From: Acidovorax sp. MR-S7
GTDB lineage: Bacteria; Pseudomonadota; Gammaproteobacteria; Burkholderiales; Burkholderiaceae_C
Assembly (NCBI RefSeq): GCF_000400995.2
Contig: NZ_DF238925.1
Location: 1 to 64,000 of the forward strand
Direction: 5' to 3'
Length of the DNA stretch: 64,000 nt
The notes under the pieces were generated by a model. That model ran no database searches and had not been told where the DNA came from. It saw only the letters and a program-made list of their open reading frames with translations. This document shows, one piece after another, positions 44,240 to 54,233 of this stretch. The translations under genes and the position numbers were made by a program. Every line of letters begins with the position of its first letter. Positions within the stretch are counted from its first letter, which is position 1.

Positions 44240-45700
44240 GTGAAAGCAGACAAAGCCATCGCGACCTACCGGCGCATGCGGGCGCAGCCGCTGTGGCGTC
44301 TGCTTGCCTCGACTACCGGGCCTACCGTCATTGGCTTGCTTCAATCTCATCTGTATGAGAGCGAGCGAAGCCTCCCTGCCTCCATTTTTCACGAACGCAT
44401 CGCAAGGGATCTGGAAGAGCTGCGCGCCCAAGGCGAAGACTTTCCCCAAACGGCACAGGCGTATGTCGCCAGCTGGCTCGCCGATGGGTTCTTGGAGCGA
44501 CGCTTCCCGGCTGGGGCTTCAGAAGAGGAATATGAACTCTCCACGGCGGCCGTCGAAGCCATTCGGTTTGTCTCTGGCCTGGCACAGCCGCACTCCGCCG
44601 CGACCGAAAGCCGCCTGACGCTCGTCATCGAGGCTTTGGCCCGACTTGCCGAGGACACCGACACTGACAAATTCCGCCGCATCGACCGGCTCATGGCCGA
44701 GCAAGCGCGCATCGACAAGGAGATTGACGCCATCCAGAAGGGGCAGATGCGCGTGCTGCCCCATACAACGGCGCTCGAGCGCACGCGGGAGATCATCACG
44801 CTGGCCGATGATCTGGCAGGTGATTTCCGCCGTGTCCGCGATCAGTTCGACCAGCTCAATCGCGATCTGCGTGAACGCATCATGGACAACGATGGCAATC
44901 GTGGAGATGTGCTGGATTCGCTGTTCGCCGGAATCGACCTGATTTCAGAGAGTGACGCCGGAAGGACTTTCTCCGCTTTCTGGCGATTGCTTACGGACCC
45001 AGAACAGGCCGCAACGCTTGATCAAGCGCTGGATAGCGTGATGTCGCGGGAGTTCGTGGGGCAGCTCGAAGCCAAGGAGCGACGATTCCTTCTGCGGCTG
45101 ACGCGAACTCTTCTCGAGCAGGGTGGCATGGTTCACGAGGTGCTCCAGACCTTCGCGCGCAGCCTGAAGCACTTCGTCCAGAGTCGTGAGTACCTCGAGC
45201 AACGCCGACTCAATCACCTGCTGAAAGACGCCCAGCGCGCAGCACTGTCCCTGAAGGATGAAGTCAGGGCCACTGAAACCCTCCAGTACACGCTTGAGCT
45301 CACGAGCAGTCGGTTGCGCTCCTTGTCTCAATGGGTTCTGCACGACCCATCCCTGCAAGCATTGCCTGGGCAGATGGCTGAAGGGGATGCGCCGCCCATC
45401 GACCTGGAGTCTGTGAGCGAATTGGTCGCACAGTCCGAGATCGACTTCCGAACACTGAAGGCCAACGTGCTGGCAGTTTTGGAGCAACGCTCCCAGGCAT
45501 CGATTTCCGACGTGCTGGAGCAGTTCCCCGCTGCACAGGGGCTGGGCAGCGTCGTCGGCCTGCTTGCGTTGGGCAGTCGGCATGGGTTCAAAGCCGACCA
45601 CAGTGAAACCGTAGGGTGGGTTGGAGGCGACGACGAGCGTCGTAGCGCCCGAATTCCAAAGATCTTCTTTTTGAGGGAGCGGGCCAATGAACTGGTCTGA
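44240..45700 (+). CDS. jetA: Wadjet JetA (DUF3375)
   Basis: 486 residues from GTG 44240, which has GGAG seven bases upstream. An in-frame ATG at 44216 would add eight residues but has a poor site. DUF3375 features are the start KAIATYRRMRAQPLWRLLAS, the winged-helix part (IFHERIARDLEELRAQGEDF), the coiled-coil stretch (DQFDQLNRDLRERIMDNDGN) and the late HFVQSREYLEQRRLNHLLKD. JetA is the kleisin-like subunit of the Wadjet SMC-type complex that cuts circular plasmids. It overlaps jetB by 14 bases. Confidence 0.9.
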   Translation: MKADKAIATYRRMRAQPLWRLLASTTGPTVIGLLQSHLYESERSLPASIFHERIARDLEELRAQGEDFPQTAQAYVASWLADGFLERRFPAGASEEEYELSTAAVEAIRFVSGLAQPHSAATESRLTLVIEALARLAEDTDTDKFRRIDRLMAEQARIDKEIDAIQKGQMRVLPHTTALERTREIITLADDLAGDFRRVRDQFDQLNRDLRERIMDNDGNRGDVLDSLFAGIDLISESDAGRTFSAFWRLLTDPEQAATLDQALDSVMSREFVGQLEAKERRFLLRLTRTLLEQGGMVHEVLQTFARSLKHFVQSREYLEQRRLNHLLKDAQRAALSLKDEVRATETLQYTLELTSSRLRSLSQWVLHDPSLQALPGQMAEGDAPPIDLESVSELVAQSEIDFRTLKANVLAVLEQRSQASISDVLEQFPAAQGLGSVVGLLALGSRHGFKADHSETVGWVGGDDERRSARIPKIFFLRERANELV

Positions 45701-46394
45701 GAACGACGAATCGGCAATGCCAGCCGAAGCACAAGCACCCGATGCTGTTCAGCCGCCTGCCAACACCCTGTTCCTGGGCGACAGCGGCGAGTTGGCATTG
45801 GATACCCGGCGCGCCTTGGTGCAACTGCTGGCAGGGCCGTCGCTCGATGGACGTCGGCATCCAAAACTCTGGCCGATCTTGGTACGAGACGAAGCGGTGA
45901 TACGTCGGCGCCTTGCCGAGCTGTTTCTCGAACTGGTTATCGACCGAGATGTACAGGTCGCCTTCACGCGCCAGGCAGATACCGGCGACCTCGAAGTGCC
46001 CCTCCTGCTGCGTCGCGCCCAGCTGACGTTCATTGACTCCATTCTGTTGCTCCACCTTCGCCAGCGATTGACCCAGGCGGACTCGCAAGGCGACCGTGCA
46101 GTGGTGTCGACAGACGAGATCACGGAGTTCCTCTCCCTGTATGAGCGCGCCGCCAACACCGACCGTGCGGGGTTCGTGAAACGGGTCCACGCCTCCATCG
46201 AGAAGATCAAGAAGCACAGCATCCTGCAGAAAATTCGCTCGAGCGAGGATCGCTTCGAGATTTCGCCGACGCTGAAGCTCCTCTTCTCGGCAGAGGAAAT
46301 ACAAGCGCTGACGCACCTGTATCAGCGCATGGCGGCCGGAGAGACACCAGCGCAACTGGTTCAGACTGAAGCTGATGAGGATGCCGACCAATGA
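45687..46394 (+). CDS. jetB: Wadjet JetB (DUF4194)
   Basis: 235 residues. The DUF4194 core is visible: RRALVQLLAGPSLDGRRHPK, LWPILVRDEAVIRRRLAELF and RVHASIEKIKKHSILQKIRS, followed by the conserved FEISPTLKLLFSAEEI. JetB is the KITE-like subunit that binds JetA near the JetC heads. It overlaps jetA by 14 bases and jetC by four, so the four Jet proteins are made together. Confidence 0.9.
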   Translation: MNWSENDESAMPAEAQAPDAVQPPANTLFLGDSGELALDTRRALVQLLAGPSLDGRRHPKLWPILVRDEAVIRRRLAELFLELVIDRDVQVAFTRQADTGDLEVPLLLRRAQLTFIDSILLLHLRQRLTQADSQGDRAVVSTDEITEFLSLYERAANTDRAGFVKRVHASIEKIKKHSILQKIRSSEDRFEISPTLKLLFSAEEIQALTHLYQRMAAGETPAQLVQTEADEDADQ

Positions 46395-49300
46395 TCCCGG
46401 AACCCCAAACCGCCTCCTTGTTCGCCCGCGAGCAGTTTAGGATGACCCGCCTGCAGGTTTACAACTGGGGCACTTTCTCCGGCCTGCACGACGTGCCGAT
46501 CAGCGAGCGAGGTTTTCTGTTTGTTGGTCGATCCGGCGCAGGGAAGTCGACGCTGCTCGATGCATTTTCGGCGTTGCTGACACCACCTCGATGGATCGAT
46601 TTCAACGCGGCTGCGCGCGAGGCGGACCGCAGTGGCCGTGACCGCAACCTCGTCACCTACATACGTGGCGCGTGGGCTGAACAGAAGGATGGGGAGTCGG
46701 GAGAGATCGCGACACGCTACCTGCGCGCGGGGACGACCTGGTCTGCCTTGGCGCTGACCTACCAAAATGCGTTGGGTCAGTCTGTGGTGCTGGTTCAGGT
46801 GTTCTGGCTGCGGGGCAATGCGAACGGCAGCGCCGACGTCAAACGCCACTACCTTGTCATGGAGCGGGCCTTTGACCTGCGCGAACTGGAGGACTTCGGC
46901 CAATCCAACTTCGACATACGAAAGCTCAAACAGTCTTTCCCCGAGGCGTTTGCCCGCGACGAATTTCGTCCCTATTGCGAACGGTTCTGTCGTCTGCTCG
47001 GCATCGAGAGCGAAATGGCGCTGCGTTTGCTGCACAAAACCCAGTCGGCCAAGAACCTCGGCGACCTAAATACCTTCCTGCGCGACTTCATGCTCGACAA
47101 GCCCGAGACCTTCGAGGTGGCGGATCGCTTGGTCAGCGAGTTTGGAGAGCTCAATGCGGCCCATCAGGCGGTCGTCACGGCTCGCGAGCAGGTTCAAACG
47201 CTCGTGCCAGCGCGGGAGCAGCATCAGCGCAGGGACTCATTGATGCTGCAGCGCAATGGACTGGATGAGCTTCGGCTGGGGGTTGATGGCTACCGTGAGA
47301 CTCGCCGTATTGAGCTCCTCAAAGAGCACGTGGCATCCCTGGAGGTGCAAGCCAACGGTTCAGAAGGTGAAGTGGGGCGACGTCAAAGCACGCTGGATAA
47401 CCACGCCGCAATCTTGCGCGATCTGGAGCGACAGCACCGTGAAGCAGGCGGTGATCAGATCGAGCAATGGGAAGCCGAGAAATCGGGGCTGGAGAGCCAG
47501 CGCACGGATCGCCTGCGCAAACGCGGTCAGGCCGAAGATGCGTGCAAGAAGCTGGGCTGGAGCCTTCCTGATTTGCCTCAAGCCTTCGCTGAGCTGTTGG
47601 GCAACGCACGGCAGGAGGTTGAAAACTGGGAGCAGCGCAGCAACGATAGCCGCGCCGAGCAGTTCCGCCTGGCAGGTGAAAAAAGGGACGCTGAGGCAGC
47701 ATTTTCGCAAGCAGTGAAAGAGGTGCAGGCACTCCAGCGCCAGCCATCGAACATTCCGGCGGACATGCTGGAAATGCGTCGAGACATCGCTGCCGCCATC
47801 GGGATCTCGGAGTCGGCACTTCCCTTTGTTGGTGAACTCGTCGAGGTAAAGCCTGACGAGGCCGAATGGCAGGGGGCTATTGAGCGCGTACTGCACGGGT
47901 TTGCACTCTCACTCCTGGTTGACGAACGCCAGTATTCGGCGCTGGCGAATCACATCAACAGCACCCATCTTGGACAGCGCCTGGTGTATTACCGGACTGG
48001 CCGTCCAGAGACCTGGCAAGCCAAGCCCATCGGGGCAAATTCGCTCGTCCTCAAGCTGAACGTCAAGGAGGGGACGTATGCCGATTGGCTCCAGGCCGAG
48101 CTGCGACAACGCTTCGATTACGCGTGCGTCGACTCTATTCAGTCGTTCAGGAGTGCTGATCGCGCCATTACCCGTGAGGGTCAGGTCAAGCACAGCAAAA
48201 CCCGGCACGAGAAAGACGACCGTAGAAGTGTCGGCGACCGACGAAACTGGGTGCTCGGATTCGATAACCGGGAGAAGCTCGGGCTCTTTCAAGCTCAGGC
48301 ACAGGAGCTGGCTGACACCATTTCGCGCCTCGGCGGGGAGATCGAAAAACTCTCCGACCAAGACAAGAATCGTGCGACCCGAGCGATGCAGTGCCAAACC
48401 CTGGTGAATCTCCAGTGGCAGGAAATAGATGTGCTCCCATTGCTGGATCGCATCTCCACCATTGAACGGCAGATCCGCGAAGCGCGCGAGGGGAACACCA
48501 CCCTGCTGCAAATCAGTGAGCAGATCGAGAAGCAAAAGAAACTCGTCGATGATGCTGACAAGGATCTTCGCCAGGCAACGCGTGCGCACGACTCGATTGT
48601 TGACCAGATCAAGACCAGCACCCAGAAACTGGAATCCCTCTTGCAGGACGCGTCTATCGTTCCATTGACGCCCCATCAGGTTTCGGGTCTCGACGAGCGC
48701 TTCGCCAAGCAGTCAGATGCAGTCCGGCTCGACAACCTCGACAAGGTGACAACTTCTGTAGAACGCGCACTCAATGCGGAGATCGAAGAGGTCAACCGTG
48801 GGATTGGTGCCTGCGAGAAGGAAATAGAAGCACGCTTTGCTGATTTCAAACGGCAATGGCCGATGGACGCGGGCGACATGGACACGAGCCTTGCCAGCGC
48901 GCCTGACTTCTTCGCCAAACTGGTTCGACTGGAAACGGATGGGCTACCCGCCTATGAGCAGCGATTCTTTGAATTGCTGCAGAACCAAAGCCACCAAAAT
49001 CTGGCAGCACTCTCAACCTACCTGAACGATGCGCGTAAGGCGATCCTGGAACGGATGGATCTGGTCAACGACAGTCTTGGTCAGGTGCCCTTCAACCAGA
49101 GTGCCAATCAACGCACCTATCTGCACATCGACGCCAGTGACCGGCAGCTTGTCGACGTCAAGGAATTCAAGCAGGAGATCCAGCAGGCACTGAGCCATGC
49201 ATGGACGGAGGATCGCGAGTTTGCCGAGGCGCGGTTTCTAGCCTTGCGACGACTTGTTGATCGACTCGCCAGTCAGGACCCCGAGCAAAAGCGCTGGCGC

Positions 49301-49765
49301 GAGACTGTGCTCGATGTTCGACAGCATGTTGAGTTCATCGGGCGGGAGATCGATGAAAGCGGCGTCGAGGTCGAGATCTACCGCAGCGGAGCAGGCAAGT
49401 CCGGCGGCCAACGGCAGAAACTGGCCACTACGTGCTTGGCCGCAGCCCTGCGATATCAACTGGGCGGGAACGACCACGGCGTGCCGATGTATGCGCCCGT
49501 CGTGCTGGATGAAGCCTTCGACAAGGCGGATAACGAGTTCACCGCTTTGGCGATGAACATCTTTACCAATTTCGGATTCCAGATGGTGGTCGCTACACCG
49601 CTGAAGTCCGTCATGACCCTTGAGCCATTCATCGGTGGCGCCTGCTTCGTGGATATCAGCGATCGGCGCGTGTCAGGCGTCCTGCTGATCGAGTACGACG
49701 GTGATCGTCAGCGGTTGAAGCTGCCAGAGCACGCTCGAGAGGAGGCTAGCGTTGAAGCTTCCTGA
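46391..49765 (+). CDS. jetC: Wadjet JetC (SMC/MukB-like ATPase)
   Basis: 1124 residues. Walker A is GRSGAGKSTLLD (residues 46-57) after the typical LQVYNWGTFSGLHDVPI. Two long coiled-coil arms run at about 275-430 and 590-820, separated by a hinge (ALPFVGELVEVKPDEAEWQG; VLHGFALSLLV). The C-terminal head has the signature KSGGQRQKLATTCLAAALRY and Walker B VVLDEAFDKADNEF. JetC is the motor that extrudes DNA loops so that the complex can measure and recognise small circular DNA. It overlaps jetB and jetD. Confidence 0.93.
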   Translation: MIPEPQTASLFAREQFRMTRLQVYNWGTFSGLHDVPISERGFLFVGRSGAGKSTLLDAFSALLTPPRWIDFNAAAREADRSGRDRNLVTYIRGAWAEQKDGESGEIATRYLRAGTTWSALALTYQNALGQSVVLVQVFWLRGNANGSADVKRHYLVMERAFDLRELEDFGQSNFDIRKLKQSFPEAFARDEFRPYCERFCRLLGIESEMALRLLHKTQSAKNLGDLNTFLRDFMLDKPETFEVADRLVSEFGELNAAHQAVVTAREQVQTLVPAREQHQRRDSLMLQRNGLDELRLGVDGYRETRRIELLKEHVASLEVQANGSEGEVGRRQSTLDNHAAILRDLERQHREAGGDQIEQWEAEKSGLESQRTDRLRKRGQAEDACKKLGWSLPDLPQAFAELLGNARQEVENWEQRSNDSRAEQFRLAGEKRDAEAAFSQAVKEVQALQRQPSNIPADMLEMRRDIAAAIGISESALPFVGELVEVKPDEAEWQGAIERVLHGFALSLLVDERQYSALANHINSTHLGQRLVYYRTGRPETWQAKPIGANSLVLKLNVKEGTYADWLQAELRQRFDYACVDSIQSFRSADRAITREGQVKHSKTRHEKDDRRSVGDRRNWVLGFDNREKLGLFQAQAQELADTISRLGGEIEKLSDQDKNRATRAMQCQTLVNLQWQEIDVLPLLDRISTIERQIREAREGNTTLLQISEQIEKQKKLVDDADKDLRQATRAHDSIVDQIKTSTQKLESLLQDASIVPLTPHQVSGLDERFAKQSDAVRLDNLDKVTTSVERALNAEIEEVNRGIGACEKEIEARFADFKRQWPMDAGDMDTSLASAPDFFAKLVRLETDGLPAYEQRFFELLQNQSHQNLAALSTYLNDARKAILERMDLVNDSLGQVPFNQSANQRTYLHIDASDRQLVDVKEFKQEIQQALSHAWTEDREFAEARFLALRRLVDRLASQDPEQKRWRETVLDVRQHVEFIGREIDESGVEVEIYRSGAGKSGGQRQKLATTCLAAALRYQLGGNDHGVPMYAPVVLDEAFDKADNEFTALAMNIFTNFGFQMVVATPLKSVMTLEPFIGGACFVDISDRRVSGVLLIEYDGDRQRLKLPEHAREEASVEAS

Positions 49766-50939
49766 AGATGTTCGGCAGCTTCTTGCCCGTCGCTTTCAAA
49801 GCAAGCACCGCGAGTGGTTGATTGGTGATCCGGGCGAGAGCCAATGGCCGCAGGAGGTTCCGCTCGGCATACCGACGGAGCAGGCTGCACTGAGGCAGGT
49901 CGACGGCGTTCGCGCTTGGGTGAGCGCATGGCAAAGGTGGCAGGCTAACACCGTACAAACATCGGGCACCTTGTCCTGGTGTGGGCGCCGGTGGAAAGCC
50001 CTTGGCGTCCAGCGACTGCCGGAGAAGCTGGCGTTGCGCGGCCCAGAGGATGTTGCCATGTGGATTGGTGAGTCCGCACGATGGGAGTGTGCTCAATCTC
50101 GCTACCAGACGCTCACCGCTCGCTGGCCGGTACTGGCGCAGCAGTTGCCGAGGTACTTTGATGTCCTGGCGGACTACGGCGATGCCGATTTTCGTCGGCT
50201 TGCAGAGATGCTGGATTGGATAGCGAACCATCCGCAATCCGACCTCTATCCCCGCCAGCTGCCGGTGTCCGGGCTGGACAGCAAATGGCTCGATGGACGC
50301 AAAGGACTGCTGACGGATCTGGTGGCCGCAATACAAGAGGACTCTTCCAGCGACCTGGATTTCTACCAGCGCTGCGGACTGAAAGCACCTCCACTCCTTG
50401 TGCGAATGCGGGTGCTGGATCAGGCATTGCGAGCGAGGGTCGGTGGCGTGGGTGACATCACTGCACCAGTGGAAGACCTGGCGGGACTCAATTTGCCCGT
50501 CTCACATGTGTTTATTGTCGAGAACCTTCAAACGGGACTGGCAATGTCCGACATGCCGGGCGCTGTCGTGTTCATGCGCCTTGGCTATAACGTCGACGTG
50601 TTGGCTCGTTTCCCTTGGCTTGCCCGCGCGAAGTGCATCTACTGGGGTGATTTGGACACCCATGGATTTGCCATCCTGCATCGAGCCCGTTCATACATTC
50701 CAGAGTTGCAATCCGTGCTCATGGACGAAGACACCTTGCTTCGACACAAGCCACTGTGGGTGGATGAGTCGGCGCAGCATCCAGCAACGGAACTGACGCT
50801 CCTGACAGAACAAGAGCAGCAACTCTATCGGGATCTCAAGCAGCAACGCTGGGGCCAAAACGTTCGCTTGGAACAGGAGCGGATCAATTGGGATGCTGCA
50901 TGGAGCACTTTGAAGCGCTCGATTCTTCAAAATAACTGA
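49752..50939 (+). CDS. jetD: Wadjet JetD (TOPRIM nuclease, DUF3322/DUF2220)
   Basis: 395 residues from TTG 49752 with AGGAGG upstream. The N-terminal DUF3322 arm is followed by a TOPRIM core in DUF2220. The catalytic Glu257 lies in VENLQTG, and Asp300 and Asp302 lie in YWGDLDTHGFAIL. JetD cleaves DNA stalled by the JetABC motor. The C-terminus QEQQLYRDLKQQRWGQNVRL is typical. With all four subunits and their motifs intact, the system looks functional (type I Wadjet). Confidence 0.92.
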   Translation: MKLPEDVRQLLARRFQSKHREWLIGDPGESQWPQEVPLGIPTEQAALRQVDGVRAWVSAWQRWQANTVQTSGTLSWCGRRWKALGVQRLPEKLALRGPEDVAMWIGESARWECAQSRYQTLTARWPVLAQQLPRYFDVLADYGDADFRRLAEMLDWIANHPQSDLYPRQLPVSGLDSKWLDGRKGLLTDLVAAIQEDSSSDLDFYQRCGLKAPPLLVRMRVLDQALRARVGGVGDITAPVEDLAGLNLPVSHVFIVENLQTGLAMSDMPGAVVFMRLGYNVDVLARFPWLARAKCIYWGDLDTHGFAILHRARSYIPELQSVLMDEDTLLRHKPLWVDESAQHPATELTLLTEQEQQLYRDLKQQRWGQNVRLEQERINWDAAWSTLKRSILQNN

Positions 50940-51093
50940 TCTGCCTCGCGAGATCACGCTAATGAGCCAAAGCCGTTAGCCTGGCTGTGCGCAATCTCTT
51001 TTGGAAATGAGCGAAATCAGAGAAATGAGAGTCCCGACAAGGGCTTGCGGGCGTTTTGATGCGGCGAAACGAGCGAAATGAGCTTCTGCGCCA

Positions 51094-52452
51094 CTACGCG
51101 AGTCGGTACACCCGCGATGGCGTACCCGGCGTGTCGGCAGGCCGCTCGACCAACTGCACGCTGATCCTGGGTGGAGTGGCCGCCAGCAGGTGCTCTAGGC
51201 TGGCGTCGAGCCGCGCCTTCGGCACCTTACCCTTGAAACATTCGGCGCTGATCTGGCTGCGCGTGGCCTGACCGCGTTCGTGCAGAAAGGCCAGTACGCG
51301 GTTCGAGAGTTCCAGCACCTGCGCCAGCTTTGCCTCCTCGGCGGCGCTGACGAACACGAATCGCACGGACGCCGTGGCGTGGCGAATCCACGCCATCGCC
51401 GCGTCGATGTGCTGGGCGTCGATGCGGGTTTGTAGATCTGTCAGAGCCATCAGCATTGCCAGACGCAGCAGCATCGGGGCCCGGCGTTCCAGAAGCGCCC
51501 CGACAACACTGTCGCCAAGATCGTCGTTCAGATCCACCCGGTAGAGTTGGGCGTATCGCCACTGGGCCTGCGGCGACAGTTCGATCCGCAGGTGTTCGCG
51601 CTCGTCGTGCAGGTCGGCACCAGCGAAGGCCAGTACCTCTTGTGTTCGCGCAGCCAACTTCTCGACCGTCGCCTGTGGCGTTTCCTTTGGGAACGGCAGC
51701 ATCCGCGTGCGTTCTGCCCAAATCATCAGGAAGCGATTGGCGAAACCGTTGGTGAGTTCGCGCGCGCTCATCAGGCCCGTCAGTTCTCCCGGTGAGATCG
51801 CGCCGCTCAGGCACACGTGCGGATCGCTGGCGTAAAGCCGGTTCGACTTGGTGGCGGGTTTGAGGTCGACGCCATCCCAACAGTCACGCAGTGCGGCCGA
51901 CAGCGTGTTGCCGTCGCGCCGCCCTTGGTGCAGCACGTTGGCGAACTCGGATTCGACCACCCACAGCCGTTTGTCCTCGATGGCGGGCACATCCTGGCGA
52001 CCTTGTCGATAGCCGTCGTGGATCAGCGCAGCCAGTCCTTCGCGCGTGGACAAGCCGCCGCGATGAATCTGCGGCGCGAAGGCTTCGTCCATCGCTCGCA
52101 GTGCCTGATCGATCCGCAGTACCAGCGACACCGCATCGCCCTTGCGGCCACGGCCGGAACGCCCGATGTGCAGGCAGAACAGCCGCGCGTGATGCCGGGT
52201 ATTGCCGATGGGCAGATACACGCCACGCCCGATGGCGCATGACAGATACGTCAAGAAGTTGGCGGCGATGGCGTAGGCGTTGGTTTCCGTGCCGTCGCTG
52301 CCCGCGCGGGCGACGTCGCCGATCAGGCCATAGAGGCAGGCCGAATCGGCTTCGGGGGCGCAGCGGTGCGCGGCCACGTCCGCCTCGTCGTGTTCATCAC
52401 CTGGTAGTGGCGTAGCGGGCGCGGAAACACTGGCATCGGTGACCGGGCGCAT
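51094..52452 (-). CDS. DUF3987 protein (phage/mobile-element replication-type)
   Basis: 452 residues. DUF3987 features are GLIGDVARAGSDGTETNAYA, RLFCLHIGRSGRGRKGDAVS (Walker A-like), WVVESEFANVLHQGRRDGNT and CLSGAISPGELTGL. These helicase-like proteins occur in phages and plasmids beside replication genes. A C-terminal winged helix follows (ERGQATRSQISAECFKGKVP). It continues directly from the partition gene upstream (stop/start within one base), so it belongs to the recombinase-ParB operon. The 154 bases between it and jetD hold no gene. Confidence 0.75.
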   Translation of the reverse strand: MRPVTDASVSAPATPLPGDEHDEADVAAHRCAPEADSACLYGLIGDVARAGSDGTETNAYAIAANFLTYLSCAIGRGVYLPIGNTRHHARLFCLHIGRSGRGRKGDAVSLVLRIDQALRAMDEAFAPQIHRGGLSTREGLAALIHDGYRQGRQDVPAIEDKRLWVVESEFANVLHQGRRDGNTLSAALRDCWDGVDLKPATKSNRLYASDPHVCLSGAISPGELTGLMSARELTNGFANRFLMIWAERTRMLPFPKETPQATVEKLAARTQEVLAFAGADLHDEREHLRIELSPQAQWRYAQLYRVDLNDDLGDSVVGALLERRAPMLLRLAMLMALTDLQTRIDAQHIDAAMAWIRHATASVRFVFVSAAEEAKLAQVLELSNRVLAFLHERGQATRSQISAECFKGKVPKARLDASLEHLLAATPPRISVQLVERPADTPGTPSRVYRLA

Positions 52453-53337
52453 TCATTTGCCGTCCAGAGTTACCGTCTGGACGATGTTCTCGAATTCGGC
52501 CAACACGTCGGGCTGGCGTTGCGACAGGAAGCGGAACACCGCCTTGTTGTCGATCAGCTTGGCGAGGTAGCCCCGCGCCAATACGAGCAGCAGCACGTCC
52601 TGCCCGTAGGACTTCTCGACCAGCTTCAGTTGCCCTTGCAGGTTTCCCATTTCGCGCTCCATTTTCGCCATCTGATCGGCGGTGACGCCGCGCAGCTTCC
52701 GTGGTTTGGTTTCGCCGACCAGCAGTGGCGGCGGCGTGGCAGCGAGCAAGGCCTCGGCGTAGGCGACCGTCATGTTGTTGGCAGTGAGCATCAGTTCGAT
52801 GCACTCGACCTGCCGCGTGGGTTTCATCTTGCGCAGCACCGAACCCAGATTGGCGGCGAAGTGCAGATCCTTCAGCATCTCGACCGCCTCCGGGCAGATG
52901 CCGTCGAGCAAATTCACCTTCTTGTGGATATGGCTGACGTCCACGTTCAGCGCCTTGGCCAGCCGATCGGGCGTGACTCCACGCTCGACCGCGCGCCGAA
53001 GCATGTGGTGCTCCTGAATGGACGAGATGCGATTGATGCGGTTGTTGTAGGTGTAGCTTTCGTCGTCGGTGGCGACCAGGCACGGTGCGTCGGCGTAGCC
53101 GAGCTGTTGCAGCGCCAGCAACCGCATGTGCCCATCGAGCAGGACATGCTGGCCAGTCACCTTGTCGGCCTTGCCCACGCTCAGGGGCTCGATCAGGCCG
53201 ACCGCCTCCATCGAGGCCATGATCTGCTTGAACTTTCGGGAGGTATGCAAACCCTCCGGTGTCTTGCGCGACGGCAGGATGCGATCCAGCGGAAGCGTCA
53301 GCGGATCGGGAATGAAGCCCAGCGGCGGCCGACTCAT
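52453..53337 (-). CDS. ParB-family protein, RepB-like
   Basis: 294 residues from ATG 53337, overlapping the previous stop by four bases. The ParB N-terminal domain is clear (LPLDRILPSRKTPEGLHTSR, VLLDGHMRLLALQQLG). A helix-turn-helix follows (RGVTPDRLAKALNVDVSHIH), then a C-terminal region typical of plasmid RepB-type partition proteins (KLRGVTADQMAKMEREMGNL). ParB proteins bind DNA and hydrolyse CTP. A ParA is not encoded nearby, so classical partition is doubtful. Confidence 0.82.
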   Translation of the reverse strand: MSRPPLGFIPDPLTLPLDRILPSRKTPEGLHTSRKFKQIMASMEAVGLIEPLSVGKADKVTGQHVLLDGHMRLLALQQLGYADAPCLVATDDESYTYNNRINRISSIQEHHMLRRAVERGVTPDRLAKALNVDVSHIHKKVNLLDGICPEAVEMLKDLHFAANLGSVLRKMKPTRQVECIELMLTANNMTVAYAEALLAATPPPLLVGETKPRKLRGVTADQMAKMEREMGNLQGQLKLVEKSYGQDVLLLVLARGYLAKLIDNKAVFRFLSQRQPDVLAEFENIVQTVTLDGK

Positions 53338-54233
53338 GCCGCGTGGCCTCCTGCCCAGACCCGCTCGGCCAGTTGCTTGGGCAAGGTGTCCAGGCCTTCG
53401 GCGCGCAGCAGGTTGGAGAAATGCTCGTCGGCCAGCAACTGACGCAGCGCTTCGATCACGAACAACAGGCGCTGCTGCGCGAACTCGGCCTTCTTGACCA
53501 TCAGCTTCTGCCGCTCGACCTCGTGCTGGTAGTTGCGCACGAGGCTGGAGGTGGTGACGGACGCGCCCTTGCGCGCAGGCCGGTGGGCCAGCGTCTTGCC
53601 CAGGGCGCTGCGCCGCTGCAGCACGCGCCGGGCCTGCATCAGCTGCCCTCCACGCAGTTGACCGCTTTCGTAGGCTTCTTGCAGCGCGGCCTGTACCGAT
53701 TCTTCGTCGCTGGCACCCGCGATGGTGATGGCGACGTTGAGCGGAACCCTCCCGGACTCGACGGCAGCGAGCAGACGTTCCTCGCCTTTCGCGAACAGGA
53801 GCAGGATGCCTTTGATGTAGTCGAGGCTCAGGCCGGTCTTCTGGGCGATGACGCGCCTGTCGTAGCCCTGCTGGCTCAACTGCTGGATGCTCATCAGCAG
53901 TTCCAGCGCGCTGTATTTCCTGCGGGCGATGTTCTCGGTCAGGCTCATGATGAAGGCGTCTTCGTCGTTGACCGTGACGACCAGCGCCGGAATTTCCTTC
54001 TCGCCGAGCGACTTGAACGCCTTGAGCCTGCCTTCTCCGCAGATCAGCAGGTAGCGTTTGCCATCCTCCAGATCGTCGCGTGGCGTGACCGTGACCGGTT
54101 TCTTCAAGCCGAGGCTCTTGATGTTGCCGACGATCTCCTCGAACACACGGCCATTGCGGTCGCGCGGGTTGAGCACGGCGATCTGATCGACCGGAATCAT
54201 TTGCAGGTCGGTGGCGTGGTGTGGCTTGGTCAT
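53334..54233 (-). CDS. ParB-family protein
   Basis: 299 residues. The ParB domain has MIPVDQIAVLNPRDRNGRVF, LLICGEGRLKAFKSLGEKEI and SLTENIARRKYSALELLMSI. An HTH follows (RRVIAQKTGLSLDYIKGILL), with a charged C-terminal coiled region. It differs clearly from the second ParB protein encoded next, so this is not a simple duplication. It overlaps both neighbours by four bases, and the order recombinase, ParB, RepB-like looks like one unit. Confidence 0.85.
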   Translation of the reverse strand: MTKPHHATDLQMIPVDQIAVLNPRDRNGRVFEEIVGNIKSLGLKKPVTVTPRDDLEDGKRYLLICGEGRLKAFKSLGEKEIPALVVTVNDEDAFIMSLTENIARRKYSALELLMSIQQLSQQGYDRRVIAQKTGLSLDYIKGILLLFAKGEERLLAAVESGRVPLNVAITIAGASDEESVQAALQEAYESGQLRGGQLMQARRVLQRRSALGKTLAHRPARKGASVTTSSLVRNYQHEVERQKLMVKKAEFAQQRLLFVIEALRQLLADEHFSNLLRAEGLDTLPKQLAERVWAGGHAA

